A stretch of 64,000 bases of DNA from Pachyseris speciosa (Eukaryota > Cnidaria > Anthozoa > Scleractinia > Pachyseridae). The notes beneath the pieces are model-generated. The model was not told the origin of the DNA. It saw nothing but the letters and a program-made list of their open reading frames with translations, and made no database searches. The stretch is taken from assembly GCA_016490735.1 (NCBI GenBank), contig JAEMWC010001348.1, forward strand, positions 112,501-176,500. The letters run 5' to 3'. Both the position numbers and the translations under genes were made by a program. Shown one piece after another: positions 39,650 through 49,754 of this stretch (its first letter is position 1; every line of letters starts with the position of its first letter).

Positions 39650-41185
39650 CATGCATTCTTAACTGTCTCTTCATAAACGTTCGACACTAAACATAGATGA
39701 CAAATTTCGTTTTGTGAAATAATAGAAGATATCAGTACCTCGGAAACTAGTTCCGCTTTAACAGTGCTGAGCCCTTCGTTCAGCGAAAGGTGCCGCTCAG
39801 TCACTCAGCGGTTGTTATGTTCATGCTGAACACTTTTGCGGATTTCATAAGCGGACTCAAAGTTTTTCTCCCTGATAAATGCCATGCTGGAATTCTCTTG
39901 GGTTAGGGCCAAAAATTAAGTGTCTGCGAAAAATGTTTCTCGAGACCTTTTTCTCGCGACAAAAATTTATCCACCTTCTGAATTTGTCAGTCTTCGCTGT
40001 GATTATAGACATTTGCATAAACTTCTCTTTCGTTTGAAGAAGTGCCGTAGTTATAATAGGCTTGAATCACCACAACAACGCATAAAATGTTTACCCTTAT
40101 GTGATTGTTACATTTGATTGCAAAAATGGATAACGCTGTCTTTAAGCATTGGCGGCAAAACATGTTTAGCGTAACACGTTTGCCTTTTTCCTTTTATTTA
40201 TTTTTTTTTTCTCGTTTGAAACACTTTTCATAAATAAGTCCCTGATTCAATAGTTGATCTGAATGCGGTTTTACGGAAGACGGATAAAATCGATGATCAC
40301 TCTTAAGCGTATCAGAATGGGGAGAGATTTCCGGGCGCTCATATCTTCTCCGCTTTTGGTCACTATAAACGTATTCTTAATGAGATTCGTCTTACTCAGA
40401 TCAAAACTAACTCATGAAGAAGCCTCGAAAAGATCGAATGAACATGTTTCGACCACAATGCACCGCCTGATGTGAACGAGTTTCACTATGAAAACAGTTT
40501 CTCAGTTGTGGTCTGATCATACACACGTTTCGGCTTTGTGTGAACACAGTCTAACTTTCCCTTGTAGCACTGAGGACACAGTTAACAAAATTGCAACGGT
40601 TTACTTGGCTTGCTGGGTGTCGCAAAAATTACTTCTTGTCAGAAACTGAACATCAAGATCTCCATGTCTAGCTCCCGTTAACTCGAAAAATGAACTCGCG
40701 CAAAAGGAAATCGCCGTGCGATGTATCACATTGAATCAGATTGAATAAAAAAAGAAAACAAAACAAACAACATTGAATCAGATGCATTTCATTGTTCTGC
40801 AGTCCAGTCCCAGTCTTTCCGCCCACGTCAAGCCCAGTTTGCGTGACAGTTGACCGAGTCTTCGATAAACTGGTATGTTTTTCATCTTTATAGTACAGAT
40901 ACGTTTTATAGAAAATATATTTACAGACTTGTTTTCGTGGAGTGTTGTAGAAACGCTGCCAGATTTTTGAAGGGAGTGATAAATTATTCAGTGCTACGAA
41001 GCAACGGGGTTTTATCTGTGAAATGTTTACAAGAAAACAAAAATTTATTACTTTTTGCATAATAACTCTAATCTCAAGGTCAAAGAAAACTGAGGCAACG
41101 AAACTTCCGACTGCAGCAAAATGAGCTCAGTGTACTCAGTGACGTCACGTGACCTCGTTTAGTCACGTGAGAACAGACAGATATT
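39650..41185. other. Intergenic, no supported gene
   Basis: Frames up to 130 residues (40668-41060 minus) have the composition of translated AT-rich non-coding DNA. No TIR or RNA gene recognised. Confidence 0.35.
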
Positions 41186-41190
41186 AGCTT

Positions 41191-41562
41191 TTAGGGAGTT
41201 GAGAAACGAGGTCGGGAACGTCGACGAGAACGTCACTAAACAATAGGTTTAATGAGCAAAACCAATTGCTCTGCACATGCGTTTTACATTTTGGTACATT
41301 TCTTTGCCGTCCTCTGCAAAACAACAACGTGAAATGACCAAATTTTAGGTTTTGGCGAGAACGTGAGCACATGATGGCAAATGTTTCTTTCTTTTTCTTC
41401 ACTTTAACGCCGTTCATAGAAATTTAGTTCCTGGATAGTTTGCCGACATTTTACAAGTTAAGCAAATTGGAATAAACGCAAAAGTGCGTCAATAACGAAA
41501 ATTTATAATTTGGATTGACGTTTTCGTTGCCTTAGCCGTCCTCGTTTCTTAAACTCCCTATT
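41191..41562. mobile_element. TTAGGGAGTT...AACTCCCTA MITE, complete copy
   Basis: Starts TTAGGGAGTTGAGAAACGAG and ends CTCGTTTCTTAAACTCCCTA. The arms contain GACGAGAACGTCAC and GACGTTTTCGTTG in inverted order. Relatives at 43175-43299 (one end) and 54331-55391 (interrupted). Confidence 0.75.
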
Positions 41563-41834
41563 GGCTTCCAAATTCCAGAATGAATATTCATAGTCTTATT
41601 TATTACTATGTTTTCTTAGAACAGTGGAAAGAGGGCTTCTGATCAATCTAAAGTTTTTTTATCTGTATCACGTAAATATCATATAAGAACTTTCGAGGTT
41701 TATTAAACAACACCCCCGCAAAGAAAAGACCACTTGTGTCGTGGTACCCGTTGAAGACAACACGTACTTTCCATAACTTTCGCGTCGGCAAATTGTCAGA
41801 TGATGGTTTGTTAGCGGGATGCTTATTAATGTTA

Positions 41835-42094
41835 TAGAGCGGTTTTCAGTTGAGCATCGAAAGTAAATTGCGTTTGCTTTGGTTTTGGATTGCTTCACTC
41901 TGCGATTGGCCAGCAAACCTCGTGCCACTTTCTCCGGCAACCAATGAGAATCAAAACGGCGCTTTGCACCGGATACATGTACTTGCTTTGAATTCTGATT
42001 GGCTCGTTGCGCTGTTTGCATCGGTTGTGATTGGCTGGAGTAATTCAGTGCTTCGATTTTAGTTTCACGACAGTCCATTGAAAACTGCTCTATA
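41835..42094. mobile_element. AGAGCGGTTTTCA MITE, complete copy
   Basis: The termini TAGAGCGGTTTTCAGTTGAG and CCATTGAAAACTGCTCTATA are inverted; TATA/TA flanks fit a short target duplication. Minus-strand frames across it are repeat-derived. Confidence 0.75.
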
Positions 42095-42609
42095 GAAAAC
42101 AGTTACCAATTTGAGGTTAAGCGTTAGTTAAGCGGCCAGTATTCAGTCATCCTTTACATCGCCCTACTTTTCTATTGGACAAATGGCCCGTGCATGTAAC
42201 TCGAAAAAAATTATTCCTTGGATCCTTGGAAGGATAAGAAATTAATATTATTTTTATTACAATTTTTCCTAGACACAATGACAAAACTTGAAAATCTTAA
42301 CCTAACGTTTTCAAGTTGAAATACATTTGCTCCTCGTCATCCGCAGCCATAGACATCTGCAAAGTGTCAATGCACATACGTAACGAAATATCCTGTAGAC
42401 TACAATTAGTCCCTAATTTTCTTAGAGATACTGAAAGCGAGCACGCGCGCGAAAAATGTCTCCTCTCCGAGGATACGCGACGCGCAGGGAGAAGGAAAAA
42501 CTACGTTGGAAAAGTCTGGGACCGAGTGGCCGCTCAAGCGATTGTGGGATTGTTATGGGGGACGCGTTTATACTTCCCGTTATTGCAACTCTTTCGTGAT
42601 TTTTCCAAC

Positions 42610-42722
42610 TTTAGCCTCCTACGCAGACGTCTTTGTCTTTGACACGCGTTCCTCCCCCACGTTTTCCTCGTTCGTGGGGAGGAAGGCGTGACAAGCCCAA
42701 AGACGTCTCCGTCAGGAGGCCA
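42610..42722. repeat. Inverted repeat with GCCTCCTACGCAGACGTCT arms
   Basis: GCCTCCTACGCAGACGTCTT and AAGACGTCTCCGTCAGGAGG face each other; the centre is GC-rich (CACGCGTTCCTCCCCCACG). Sequence just upstream (42430-42610) is also GC-richer than average but has no recognised gene. Confidence 0.6.
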
Positions 42723-43174
42723 GGCGAACTATCCAGGAGCTGAATTAGTAAAACAGGTGCACCCAACGAGCCAAATCAACAAAAAGCTGTAGAAAGGAAT
42801 TTTTAAGTACCTTATCGTGTTTGAAGTCTATTTGGCAGAAATTTTAGTTGCCCGAAAACGTTACGGAGCAAAATCTTCCTTTCAGAAAATACTAGCTGAA
42901 ATGAACTTTCTAGAGAACCATTTTCTTTCCGAAAATGCTAGCTGACGTTTTTGACTGCCAAAAGCAGCAAATACGACCTTTCCGAAAACCTCAGGGGCTA
43001 TGATTTCCCCATTGCGAATCTTTTAGGCCACGTTTCAGTTACGAAAATCCGAGTGCACTCTTAAATGAACGCCGAAAGGCTAAGGCGAGTTACCCTTCAC
43101 CGAACCAGATGTATACCGAAACTTGTCGTTGGGTGACCCTGGTAAAAGCGGCGTTGAAGTTGGGAAAAGAAAGA

Positions 43175-43299
43175 AGATTTCACCGCCATACGCTGACGTT
43201 CTCCACAAAACCTAAACTTTGGTCATTTTTCTCACTAATCCTATTGTTTTGTGGCGTTCTCGTTGCCGTCGCCGTCGTCGTTGCTTAAGCTCTCCCTGA
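43175..43299. mobile_element. Half copy of the TTAGGGAG MITE family
   Basis: Matches the right half of 41191-41562 through TTTGGTCATTTTTCTCACTA, then GACGTTCTC/GTTGCCGTCGCCGTCGTC, ending CTTAAGCTCCCTG. No left end present. Confidence 0.5.
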
Positions 43300-43507
43300 T
43301 TGTAAACGTGACCGAGGAGTGGTTGTTGTTCATGGTTTAAAGGAATTCGGAGGCAGTTGAATCATCGCATGTTGCTAAAATCCCATCGATGTATTCGTCA
43401 GGAGATCTTTTCAGTGAAGAGGAGCCATTTCGAGGCCTTTTTTCTGCCTTCCAACCAATATTCAGGTTGAATTAAAGACTAAGAGCACTTTTATACCCAA
43501 GTGGTTT

Positions 43508-43893
43508 TAAGCCGGTTACAGACGAGCAAGTTTTCCTTGACAAACTTTATTTGCTGGTGTGTAAAGAAAAACTTGTCAAGTTTTCCCTTGACAAGTGCAT
43601 GCTAGTTTTTGAACAAGTGCACTTGTCAAGGAAAAACTTGACACATTGCAGAACTTGCTCATCTGTACGGGTCGACAAGGAAAACTTGTCAAATAAAATG
43701 TTGTTCGCTGTGTGATTGAATTGCTGGCTACAGTGAATACTTGCCAAAGAAAACTTGTTCGTCCGTTCACACCAGCAAATAAAACTTGTGAAGGCAAAAC
43801 TTGTCAAAGAAAACTTGTCGCTCATAAATATGAGCAAATAAGAATTGTCAATGACACTTGTCAAGGAAAACTTGCTCGTCTGTAACCGGCTTT
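43508..43893. mobile_element. MITE with AAGCCGGTTACAGACGAGCA termini
   Basis: The ends AAGCCGGTTACAGACGAGCA and TGCTCGTCTGTAACCGGCTT are perfect inverses. The interior is filled with both orientations of AAACTTGTCAAG (at least ten), so the element is internally repetitive. No transposase. Confidence 0.8.
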
Positions 43894-44008
43894 AGAACTC
43901 TAACAGAAAGACACAAAATTAATTCTTGAAAGAAGAGCAAAGAATAATCGGTTTAGAACTGGTTGTTAATGGGCGCGAGGGCTGAATCTTGAATACTGAA
44001 CAGCGGCC

Positions 44009-44009
44009 C

Positions 44010-44104
<95 letters not shown>

Positions 44105-44108
44105 TATT

Positions 44109-44160
<52 letters not shown>
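44009..44160. repeat. (TA)n microsatellite, ~150 bp
   Basis: Almost pure TA repeat with a few TTTA/CATA interruptions, abutting the 3' end of the Penelope-like fragment. The Ile-Tyr open frames on both strands are artefacts. Confidence 0.97.
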
Positions 44161-44161
<1 letters not shown>

Positions 44162-44192
44162 TAAAAACAATGAAAAACGAAAGTCTTCTGTT

Positions 44193-44250
44193 ACTTTGCT
44201 TTTGCGCTACGCGTTTCACCGCTGGTTCGGCTCTTCAGGCATAGCAAAGT
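44193..44250 (-). ncRNA. Hammerhead ribozyme (type I, minimal) in Penelope-like 3' region
   Basis: On the minus strand (44250 to 44193) the 58 bases fit a hammerhead. Stem I outer helix ACTTTGCT pairs perfectly with AGCAAAGT. Inner stem I TGC pairs with GCG (one G-U). The core CTGAAGA matches CUGANGA. Stem II GCCG/CGGT closes a six-base loop. GAAA follows, then a two-pair stem III (A-U, C-G) with a GC loop and the GTA cleavage triplet. Predicted cleavage lies between plus-strand bases 44208 and 44207. Penelope-like elements are known to carry minimal hammerheads of this kind. All core bases are present, so self-cleavage is plausible; activity is untested. Confidence 0.75.
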
Positions 44251-44332
44251 GTGTTTATTGACTTATTGCGTCACAGATGTAATTGTAATTACAATTATAA
44301 TGGCTATTGTAATTCTAAGCGCGCGCGAGCAA

Positions 44333-44816
44333 TTAGTGTAATTTATAAAACGGAAAGATAGTGAACTGAGGTGTCAATCCCGCAGCACATTCATCAATAT
44401 GCTTGCTGACTCCTAGCATACGCGTGTGCGGGTCTCTAATTTGCTGCTTATGAACTGTCACTCTATTTCTCAGGACATCACCCGTTTCTCGTATATAATT
44501 ATGTCCACATCCTGCACATGTTATTACGTAAATCAAGTTCTTTGAGGTGCAGTTCATCGAGTGCTTTATCCGAAATTTTTCATTCGTGGCGGAGAAGGTG
44601 AATTCTTTACCCTGTTTCAAATAGGGGCATGTTCCGCAACGTTTTGTTTCACAAATTTTAACTTCCGGATTAGTGTCCTTTTGCCCGGAGAAATAGGAGT
44701 TTGTTAGCATCCGTTTGAGGTTTCTGGGTTGTCGCTGACTGCGAATTACTTTAGTCTTGCTCATAATGGATTTTAATGAGGAGTTTTGGTTCAACATGAG
44801 AAGTGTTTTCCTGACC
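44333..44816 (-). pseudogene. Penelope-like element linker and GIY-YIG endonuclease remnant
   Basis: The open frame gives VRKTLLMLNQNSSLKSIMSK, VIRSQRQPRNLKRMLTNS, then the Cys motif CETKRCGTCPYLKQGKEF and NCTSKNLIYVITCAGCGHNY followed by IRETGDVLRNRVTVHKQQIR and GVSKHIDECA. This order is characteristic of the C-terminal half of endonuclease-bearing Penelope-like proteins, where the GIY-YIG module nicks the target. The second signature tract reads YIRET where the family has YIGET, so the glycine of YIG is replaced by arginine. The N-terminal reverse transcriptase is missing. Past HIDECA the usual IFPFYKL tract is present and the frame then closes. A dead fragment. Confidence 0.8.
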
Positions 44817-45025
44817 CTCACCAAAACAACGGAAGAGTTAAGAAGGCTGAGAGAACAAGCTAGCGAAAATAACCTCCTCTGTCTGGTAACAACTTACAAT
44901 CCCAACAATCTGCAAGTATTTCAGCTGGTCAGGAAAACACTTCCCACTGGTGAGATATTATATTTTGGGTTTTCCATCAATACAAACATCTCTAGTCGCT
45001 TGTTATAAATTCTTACATAACCCCT

Positions 45026-45967
45026 TTAATTAGTAATTGAACAGCACATCTGTCTTATTGTGTTCTTCACTGCCTTTTTCACCTCCCTTATTTTCCAGCA
45101 GTAAATTATTGGGTTGAGGGACGAGTTTGCCAAAACAAGGCTCACTGTAGATCGCCAAACGATAGCGGCGGCAATCGTTCCGTTCCAGCCATATATTTTG
45201 ATTATCACCACGGAAACATTTATGGGAACATGGCAGGCAACTAGCGCTAGCTGCACCCACGTTATGCTTGAAACTGACTTCTTGAAACGCTCTGTTGTCA
45301 ATGTAGTTCCGGCTTTGTTTGATTGTCTCTGATGAACAAGGTCCTGCATAAGATTCTGATGATTGCGTAGTTTAAGGAAGATCTTGGTATATGAGAAGAC
45401 CGACATGAAAAGACAAAGCAGTGAAATCAATGATCCTGCAAGGAACGTGATGCGGTGACTCCAGAAATAGCCTGTTAATCCCAATGAAACGCCAACTAAC
45501 AAAATGCAAATTATGATAGCTCGAACACGTCCTAGTGTTGCGACTCGGTTATACCTCGACATCCCCAACAACAGAAGGAGAAGTCTGTCCACGCTTATGG
45601 CTGTTGATGTGATTATCGATATTTCACCTAAAGTAAACCCTGAAGCGTACGTTAATTGGCGAAGCTTGCAGAAAACTTTTAGGCCCACCTTTGCAACGCT
45701 ACTCAACATCATTGCGACAAAGAGGGGTTGAAGAATGAGGCCACCGCAGAAATCTGTGATTGCCAGGCATCGAAACAACTGTTTTACCGCTGGACGAATC
45801 GAGGACACTTTTTGTAGAGCAAACAGGATCAGAGCATTGCCCAGAAATGCGGTGAGGGAAAGAAAAATGTTCAAAGCTGCGTAAAATCCAATGATACCGT
45901 CTTTGAGCGCGCTATCTTGGTCGAGAGTTCTTGGAGAAGTTCCATCTTCACTACAGTTTGCCTGCAT
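45026..45967 (-). CDS. Rhodopsin-type (class A) GPCR, intronless
   Basis: A complete 313-residue open frame in one exon encodes a seven-helix receptor for an unknown ligand at the plasma membrane. Class A landmarks are visible: GNALILFAL in helix 1 (Asn44), LAITD in helix 2 (Asp72), Cys100 before helix 3, a DRL version of the DRY motif at 127-129, CHVP in helix 6 (Pro248; the usual CWxP Trp is missing) and NPIIY at 285-289 in helix 7. The second extracellular loop is very short (YFWSHR) and has no cysteine, so the usual helix 3-loop 2 disulphide cannot form. An N-terminal NCS sequon (Asn4) and a CC pair at 308-309 (possible palmitoylation) are present. Small intronless receptors of this kind are greatly expanded in cnidarians. 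Orphan; subfamily not assignable by eye. Confidence 0.9.
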   Translation of the reverse strand: MQANCSEDGTSPRTLDQDSALKDGIIGFYAALNIFLSLTAFLGNALILFALQKVSSIRPAVKQLFRCLAITDFCGGLILQPLFVAMMLSSVAKVGLKVFCKLRQLTYASGFTLGEISIITSTAISVDRLLLLLLGMSRYNRVATLGRVRAIIICILLVGVSLGLTGYFWSHRITFLAGSLISLLCLFMSVFSYTKIFLKLRNHQNLMQDLVHQRQSNKAGTTLTTERFKKSVSSITWVQLALVACHVPINVSVVIIKIYGWNGTIAAAIVWRSTVSLVLANSSLNPIIYCWKIREVKKAVKNTIRQMCCSITN

Positions 45968-46384
45968 CTTTTGGGATGTTTGAAAAGAGTTTAATTCAAG
46001 TTGATAAACCGCCTGCTTTAAATCCTTTACAACTTCATGTTATTTCACTTAACAAAGTGAACGACCAATTAGAGCTTTTTTCCCGGTCACCTGCTTTAAC
46101 AGTATGAGTGATTGTGACGCTGCATCTAAATACCGCTAATTTTCTTGCATTTCGCTTTAGGCGCATCACGTACGGACGGTTGCATGCCAAAGAGGCGAAG
46201 ATTCACGAAAAGATTAGAACGGAGGACGTGTTTTCAGTTGCTATGGTCACGACCTTGTCTAGCGTGAGTGGAGCGCGGAGAATATCATGATATAAAGTAT
46301 CGAATATTCGTCTGTTAACTGTTAACGTCGGCATGTTTAAGTCACAAGCGGAAGTACTTCTATCCTTCATGAGGTGAATTCAGC

Positions 46385-46751
46385 TTAAAGGCATGAGCAC
46401 GGTCACGATATTTTGGGTCATTATTACAGAGATAAAAAAAAAAGTGCATTTAAATAATGCGAAACAGTGAAATAACAAATTTTCAGGGAAGGCAAGCACC
46501 AAAGAGACAAGAATAAGTGCAAATATGGCGAGGATGGTGAAGGATGGAGAAGATTGAAACGGATTACAAATTACGTTTTTGAAAAATTGTGCCTAAATTT
46601 TTCAAAAAGGTAATTTGCAATCCTCTTCAGCAATCTTGTCTCTTTGGTGCTTGCCTTCCCTGAAAATTTGTTATTTCACTGTTTCGCATTAGTTGAATGA
46701 AGTTTTTTCTCTCTAATAATGACCCAAAATATCGTGACCATGCTCCTTTAA
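46385..46751. mobile_element. TTAA-bounded MITE
   Basis: The ends TTAAAGGCATGAGCACGGTC and GACCATGCTCCTTTAA are inverted, and long inner arms (AACAGTGAAATAACAAATTT, GGAAGGCAAGCACCAAAGAG) are mirrored. TTAA at both borders suggests a piggyBac-type insertion. Non-coding. Confidence 0.7.
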
Positions 46752-46754
46752 GTT

Positions 46755-47520
46755 ATCTCACAGATTCGTTCGTCTCACGGCAAAGGAAAGCTTTTAAGGC
46801 GCCATTTGGCGTGTGAGAACTTCACTACAACAGTTGCTAAACACTTTTCACTGACTGGTCTTTAGTCTCGTCAACTTTTTCGCCAAATTTGTCGCTCACT
46901 CTTCGTGTGATCCAACTCAAAACAAATTGCCGCTGAAAACAGGTGAACAGTACTTACGTTCAAGTTCATCGAAGAAATTATTATAACCCACATACGTGAA
47001 CTATTTTAACAAATTCAGTTCTTGCGCGATTGTTCTCGAAATATATGCCTTTGTACACATCTTTCTGATATCCCACCGTCATGCGTTTCGTTTTCGCCAA
47101 GGGCAATTATCTAGGCCGCAATTCTTTTTACAAGTCGTTGTCAGGCGGGTTTGACTTGTGAAAGCAAAGGTTTGTTAACTGTTTTCCCATTTCTTTTTTT
47201 CCAATTTATGTTCCAGTATAAAACAGTGTTGTGAAGGAGGTGGTCAGAGGCTGGTAGTGCTAAAATTTCGCAACGTAATTTCGCTCTATCATAGTGAAAC
47301 TACTATTCGCGTTCCTGAAAAAATATCTATGTCACGTTTGCGACACGTGATAATCCTACGCATGTTCGTTAGACTGTCTGTTAGTTGTGAAAGAGGAGTC
47401 GTTTAATTTCTGCCATTAAAGGAAATTAATGCCAGATCTATTCTTTTGTGAACAAGGAGGCAGCAAAAGCTGTTATTTTGCTCTTCTGTCAGCCCAAAGA
47501 AGGAAGCTTTTACGTGTTTT
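46755..47520. other. Intergenic, no gene seen
   Basis: Upstream of the GPCR; no exon, RNA gene or terminal repeats recognised. Confidence 0.4.
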
Positions 47521-47523
47521 ACC

Positions 47524-48475
47524 GGGTCGGTACAAAACGTGGACCCCCTTCTGGACCCCCTTCTGGACCCCCATCTGGGCCCCTTTTGGACCCCCTTCTG
47601 GACCCCCTTCTGGACCCCTCGATTTTTCTGTTGAAAAATAATAAAATGATATTTAACAGTCTTCGCTTTGGATTTCAACTTCGACCGGTTCGTTGATAGT
47701 TACAGACAGTATTACAGTAATCGCGAACACTACCACAGCCAGTTGCCATTTTTATCCTGAGAAAGACTTGTTTTGAATTTCGCTGATTTTTGTTGTTACA
47801 AAATACTTTAGAATTTTCTCACAAAGGAGATTAGATAAACATTAAGTATGCCAAGTGCTGTACGGCTCGAAGAATGTGAACCGAGCTCAAAAACTATCTT
47901 TTTTTTCTGTTTGGATTAGAATAAGCACTGCTAGTTAATGTTATCACTGCAGCAAAAAGGTGAGCAATGTTTTCTTCCACGCTGGCAAAATATAGTCGAA
48001 AGCTTGCTCTGAAATATCGTAGAGCCGTCAAATCCGCTGAATGTTGTGGCATCAAACATGATGGAATGAAATATGATCACTCTGGTTGCCTAGCACGTGA
48101 CATAAATCTGCCACCGATAATAATTTTCACATTCTCCGAAGCCAGTTGAAAGCTGAACAGTAATTTGCATATTTAACGTTTATCTAACCTTTGCGAGAAA
48201 ATTCTAAAGTATTTGGTAACAACAACAAAAGTCAGCAACGCAAATTCAGCGAAACTCAAAGCAAGTCTTTCTCGGGATGAAAATGGCAACTGGCTGTGGT
48301 AATGTTCGCGATTACTGTAATACTGTCTGTAACTATCAACGAACCGGCCGAAGTTGAAATCCAAAGCGAAGACTGTTAAATATCATTTTATTATTTTTCA
48401 ACAGAAAAATCGAGGGGTCCAGAAGGGGGTCCAGAAGGGGGTCCAGAAGGGGGGTCCACGTTTTGTACCGACCCT
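47524..48475. repeat. Large inverted duplication (arms ~300 bp, spacer 337 bp)
   Basis: The arms 47524-47840 and 48178-48475 are reverse complements with few differences. The outer edges start GGGTCGGTACAAAACGTGG and carry a minisatellite, GGACCCCCTTCT, with about seven copies in the left arm and four in the right. No open frame of note. Either a foldback transposon or a segmental inverted duplication. Confidence 0.8.
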
Positions 48476-48635
48476 GTTTTACCGATGAAGTGCAGCATTT
48501 GCCTTGTTTAGACGATGTGGGAGCGTTTCTAAAGATAATCTTGAGTTAATTGTTGGCATTTGTAACCAGTGCATTTTAACTTCCAGAAACCGGTCATCTT
48601 GACATGATGTACGCTACATAGGTAGCACATATATA

Positions 48636-49753
48636 TTACAGTCAAGTCAGGTCAAGCGTACCCCCCTTGAGTACATTAATGAGTTGATTATTTGAACGTT
48701 GAGCCCGTTAGTCGTTTCGAATAATGCAATCATTTTTGAAATATTCGAATCAAACTTCGATTGCTGATTGGACTAAGGGAACAAATGAGGCGCTCCTTAT
48801 ATGGGAAATCGAAGCGTCCAACATGGCGTCCAACGGTGAGTGGAAGTGATATGTGAAAAACGGTATTGCAAATGTTATTATCGAGAAGTTGTTTTGCTTT
48901 CTACATCCCATAGAGCTTCTAGAAGTCTTATTCGTGATAAAAGGATTTCAGGCGAAGTTCTAGCAAGTTTTCTCGTCTATATGTTTGGTTGTTTACAACG
49001 CTGTACGCTATCAGCTTATACCGGACAACTCTCACGCATTATGCGTGGGTCTCACGCCTGCGGACCAAAGACGTCGATCTCACGCATCGAGGACAATTTC
49101 TCACGCCTGACTTAGAAATACGGATGACTTGACACATTAACAACTAAAAATTCAATTCAATATTCCCCGTGAATGTTCCAACAAACGGCGCTTAATGACG
49201 AGTTTGAGTCACAACTGAATCAGACCGCGCTAAAACGTCGCGTTTTAGTTTGCATTGGAGGGACTGGAAAAATAGCAAATAGCTTCGAAAGTGTTCAGAA
49301 GTCATCGGAACATCTTCGGTAACCTGTTCGGTAGCGTTCGGAAGTCTTCGAGAAATCTTCGGAGGTCGCCGGAACATTTTCGCAAATTCCGGTCATGAGG
49401 AGACGAAAATCTCACGCATTTGACTCAGAAAAAGTTGGCAGGTATATCAGCTGTGTTTAATTTCGCTCCATACAAATTTATTATTTTTAGGATTCCTCGG
49501 AAAGAACAATATTGTTGGATTTTAAAGGGCTTTAAAAGGTGTGCTCTATTAAAAGAGATGACAGAAATAAAGTTTCGTTAGTTGAACGCGTTTTTCAAAC
49601 ACATCTACAGATGTAGTCCAATCAGCAATTGAACTTTGATTGGAATATTTAGAAAATGATTGCATTATTAGAAACTACTAACGGGTTCAATGTTCAAATA
49701 ATCAACTCATTTATGTAATCTAGGGGGGTACGCTTGACCTAACTCGACTGTAA
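48636..49753. mobile_element. TIR element, ~1.1 kb, with ~130-bp arms
   Basis: Begins TTACAGTCAAGTCAGGTCAA and ends with its near-inverse (TTGACCTAACTCGACTGTAA). Inverted similarity runs inwards through GCGTACCCCCCT, AATGAGTTGATTATTTGAAC and TGCAATCATTTT. Inside lie an ATG-plus-donor segment (CCAACATGGCGTCCAACG|GTGAGT at about 48819-48842) and a cluster of CTCACGC motifs at 49028-49110. No transposase was recognised. Confidence 0.7.
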
Positions 49754-49754
49754 T

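Larger units (their letters stand above)
44161..44942 (-). mobile_element. Penelope-like retroelement fragment with inverted 5' segment
   Basis: The main body, 44161-44816, reads on the minus strand and holds the element's 3' region: linker, GIY-YIG endonuclease remnant and a hammerhead motif near the end. The adjoining segment 44817-44942 reads in the opposite sense and encodes the piece that normally precedes it (TTEELRRLREQASENN, then VTTYNPNNLQVFQLVRKTL). The two parts overlap by a 16-base sequence, GGTCAGGAAAACACTT, present at 44927-44942 (plus) and 44801-44816 (minus). The reverse transcriptase core is absent. This order (host, inverted 5' piece, normal 3' piece) is what twin priming yields. 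Confidence 0.75.

Noticed and set aside
40668..41060. 130-residue minus-strand ORF
   Set aside because: Lys/Phe/Cys-rich, no recognisable motif; likely chance.
41668..42078. 136-residue minus-strand ORF
   Set aside because: Lies mainly across a MITE whose other copies are not open in this frame.
43953..44261. Long Ile-Tyr open frames on both strands
   Set aside because: They are translations of a pure TA microsatellite; any frame is open.
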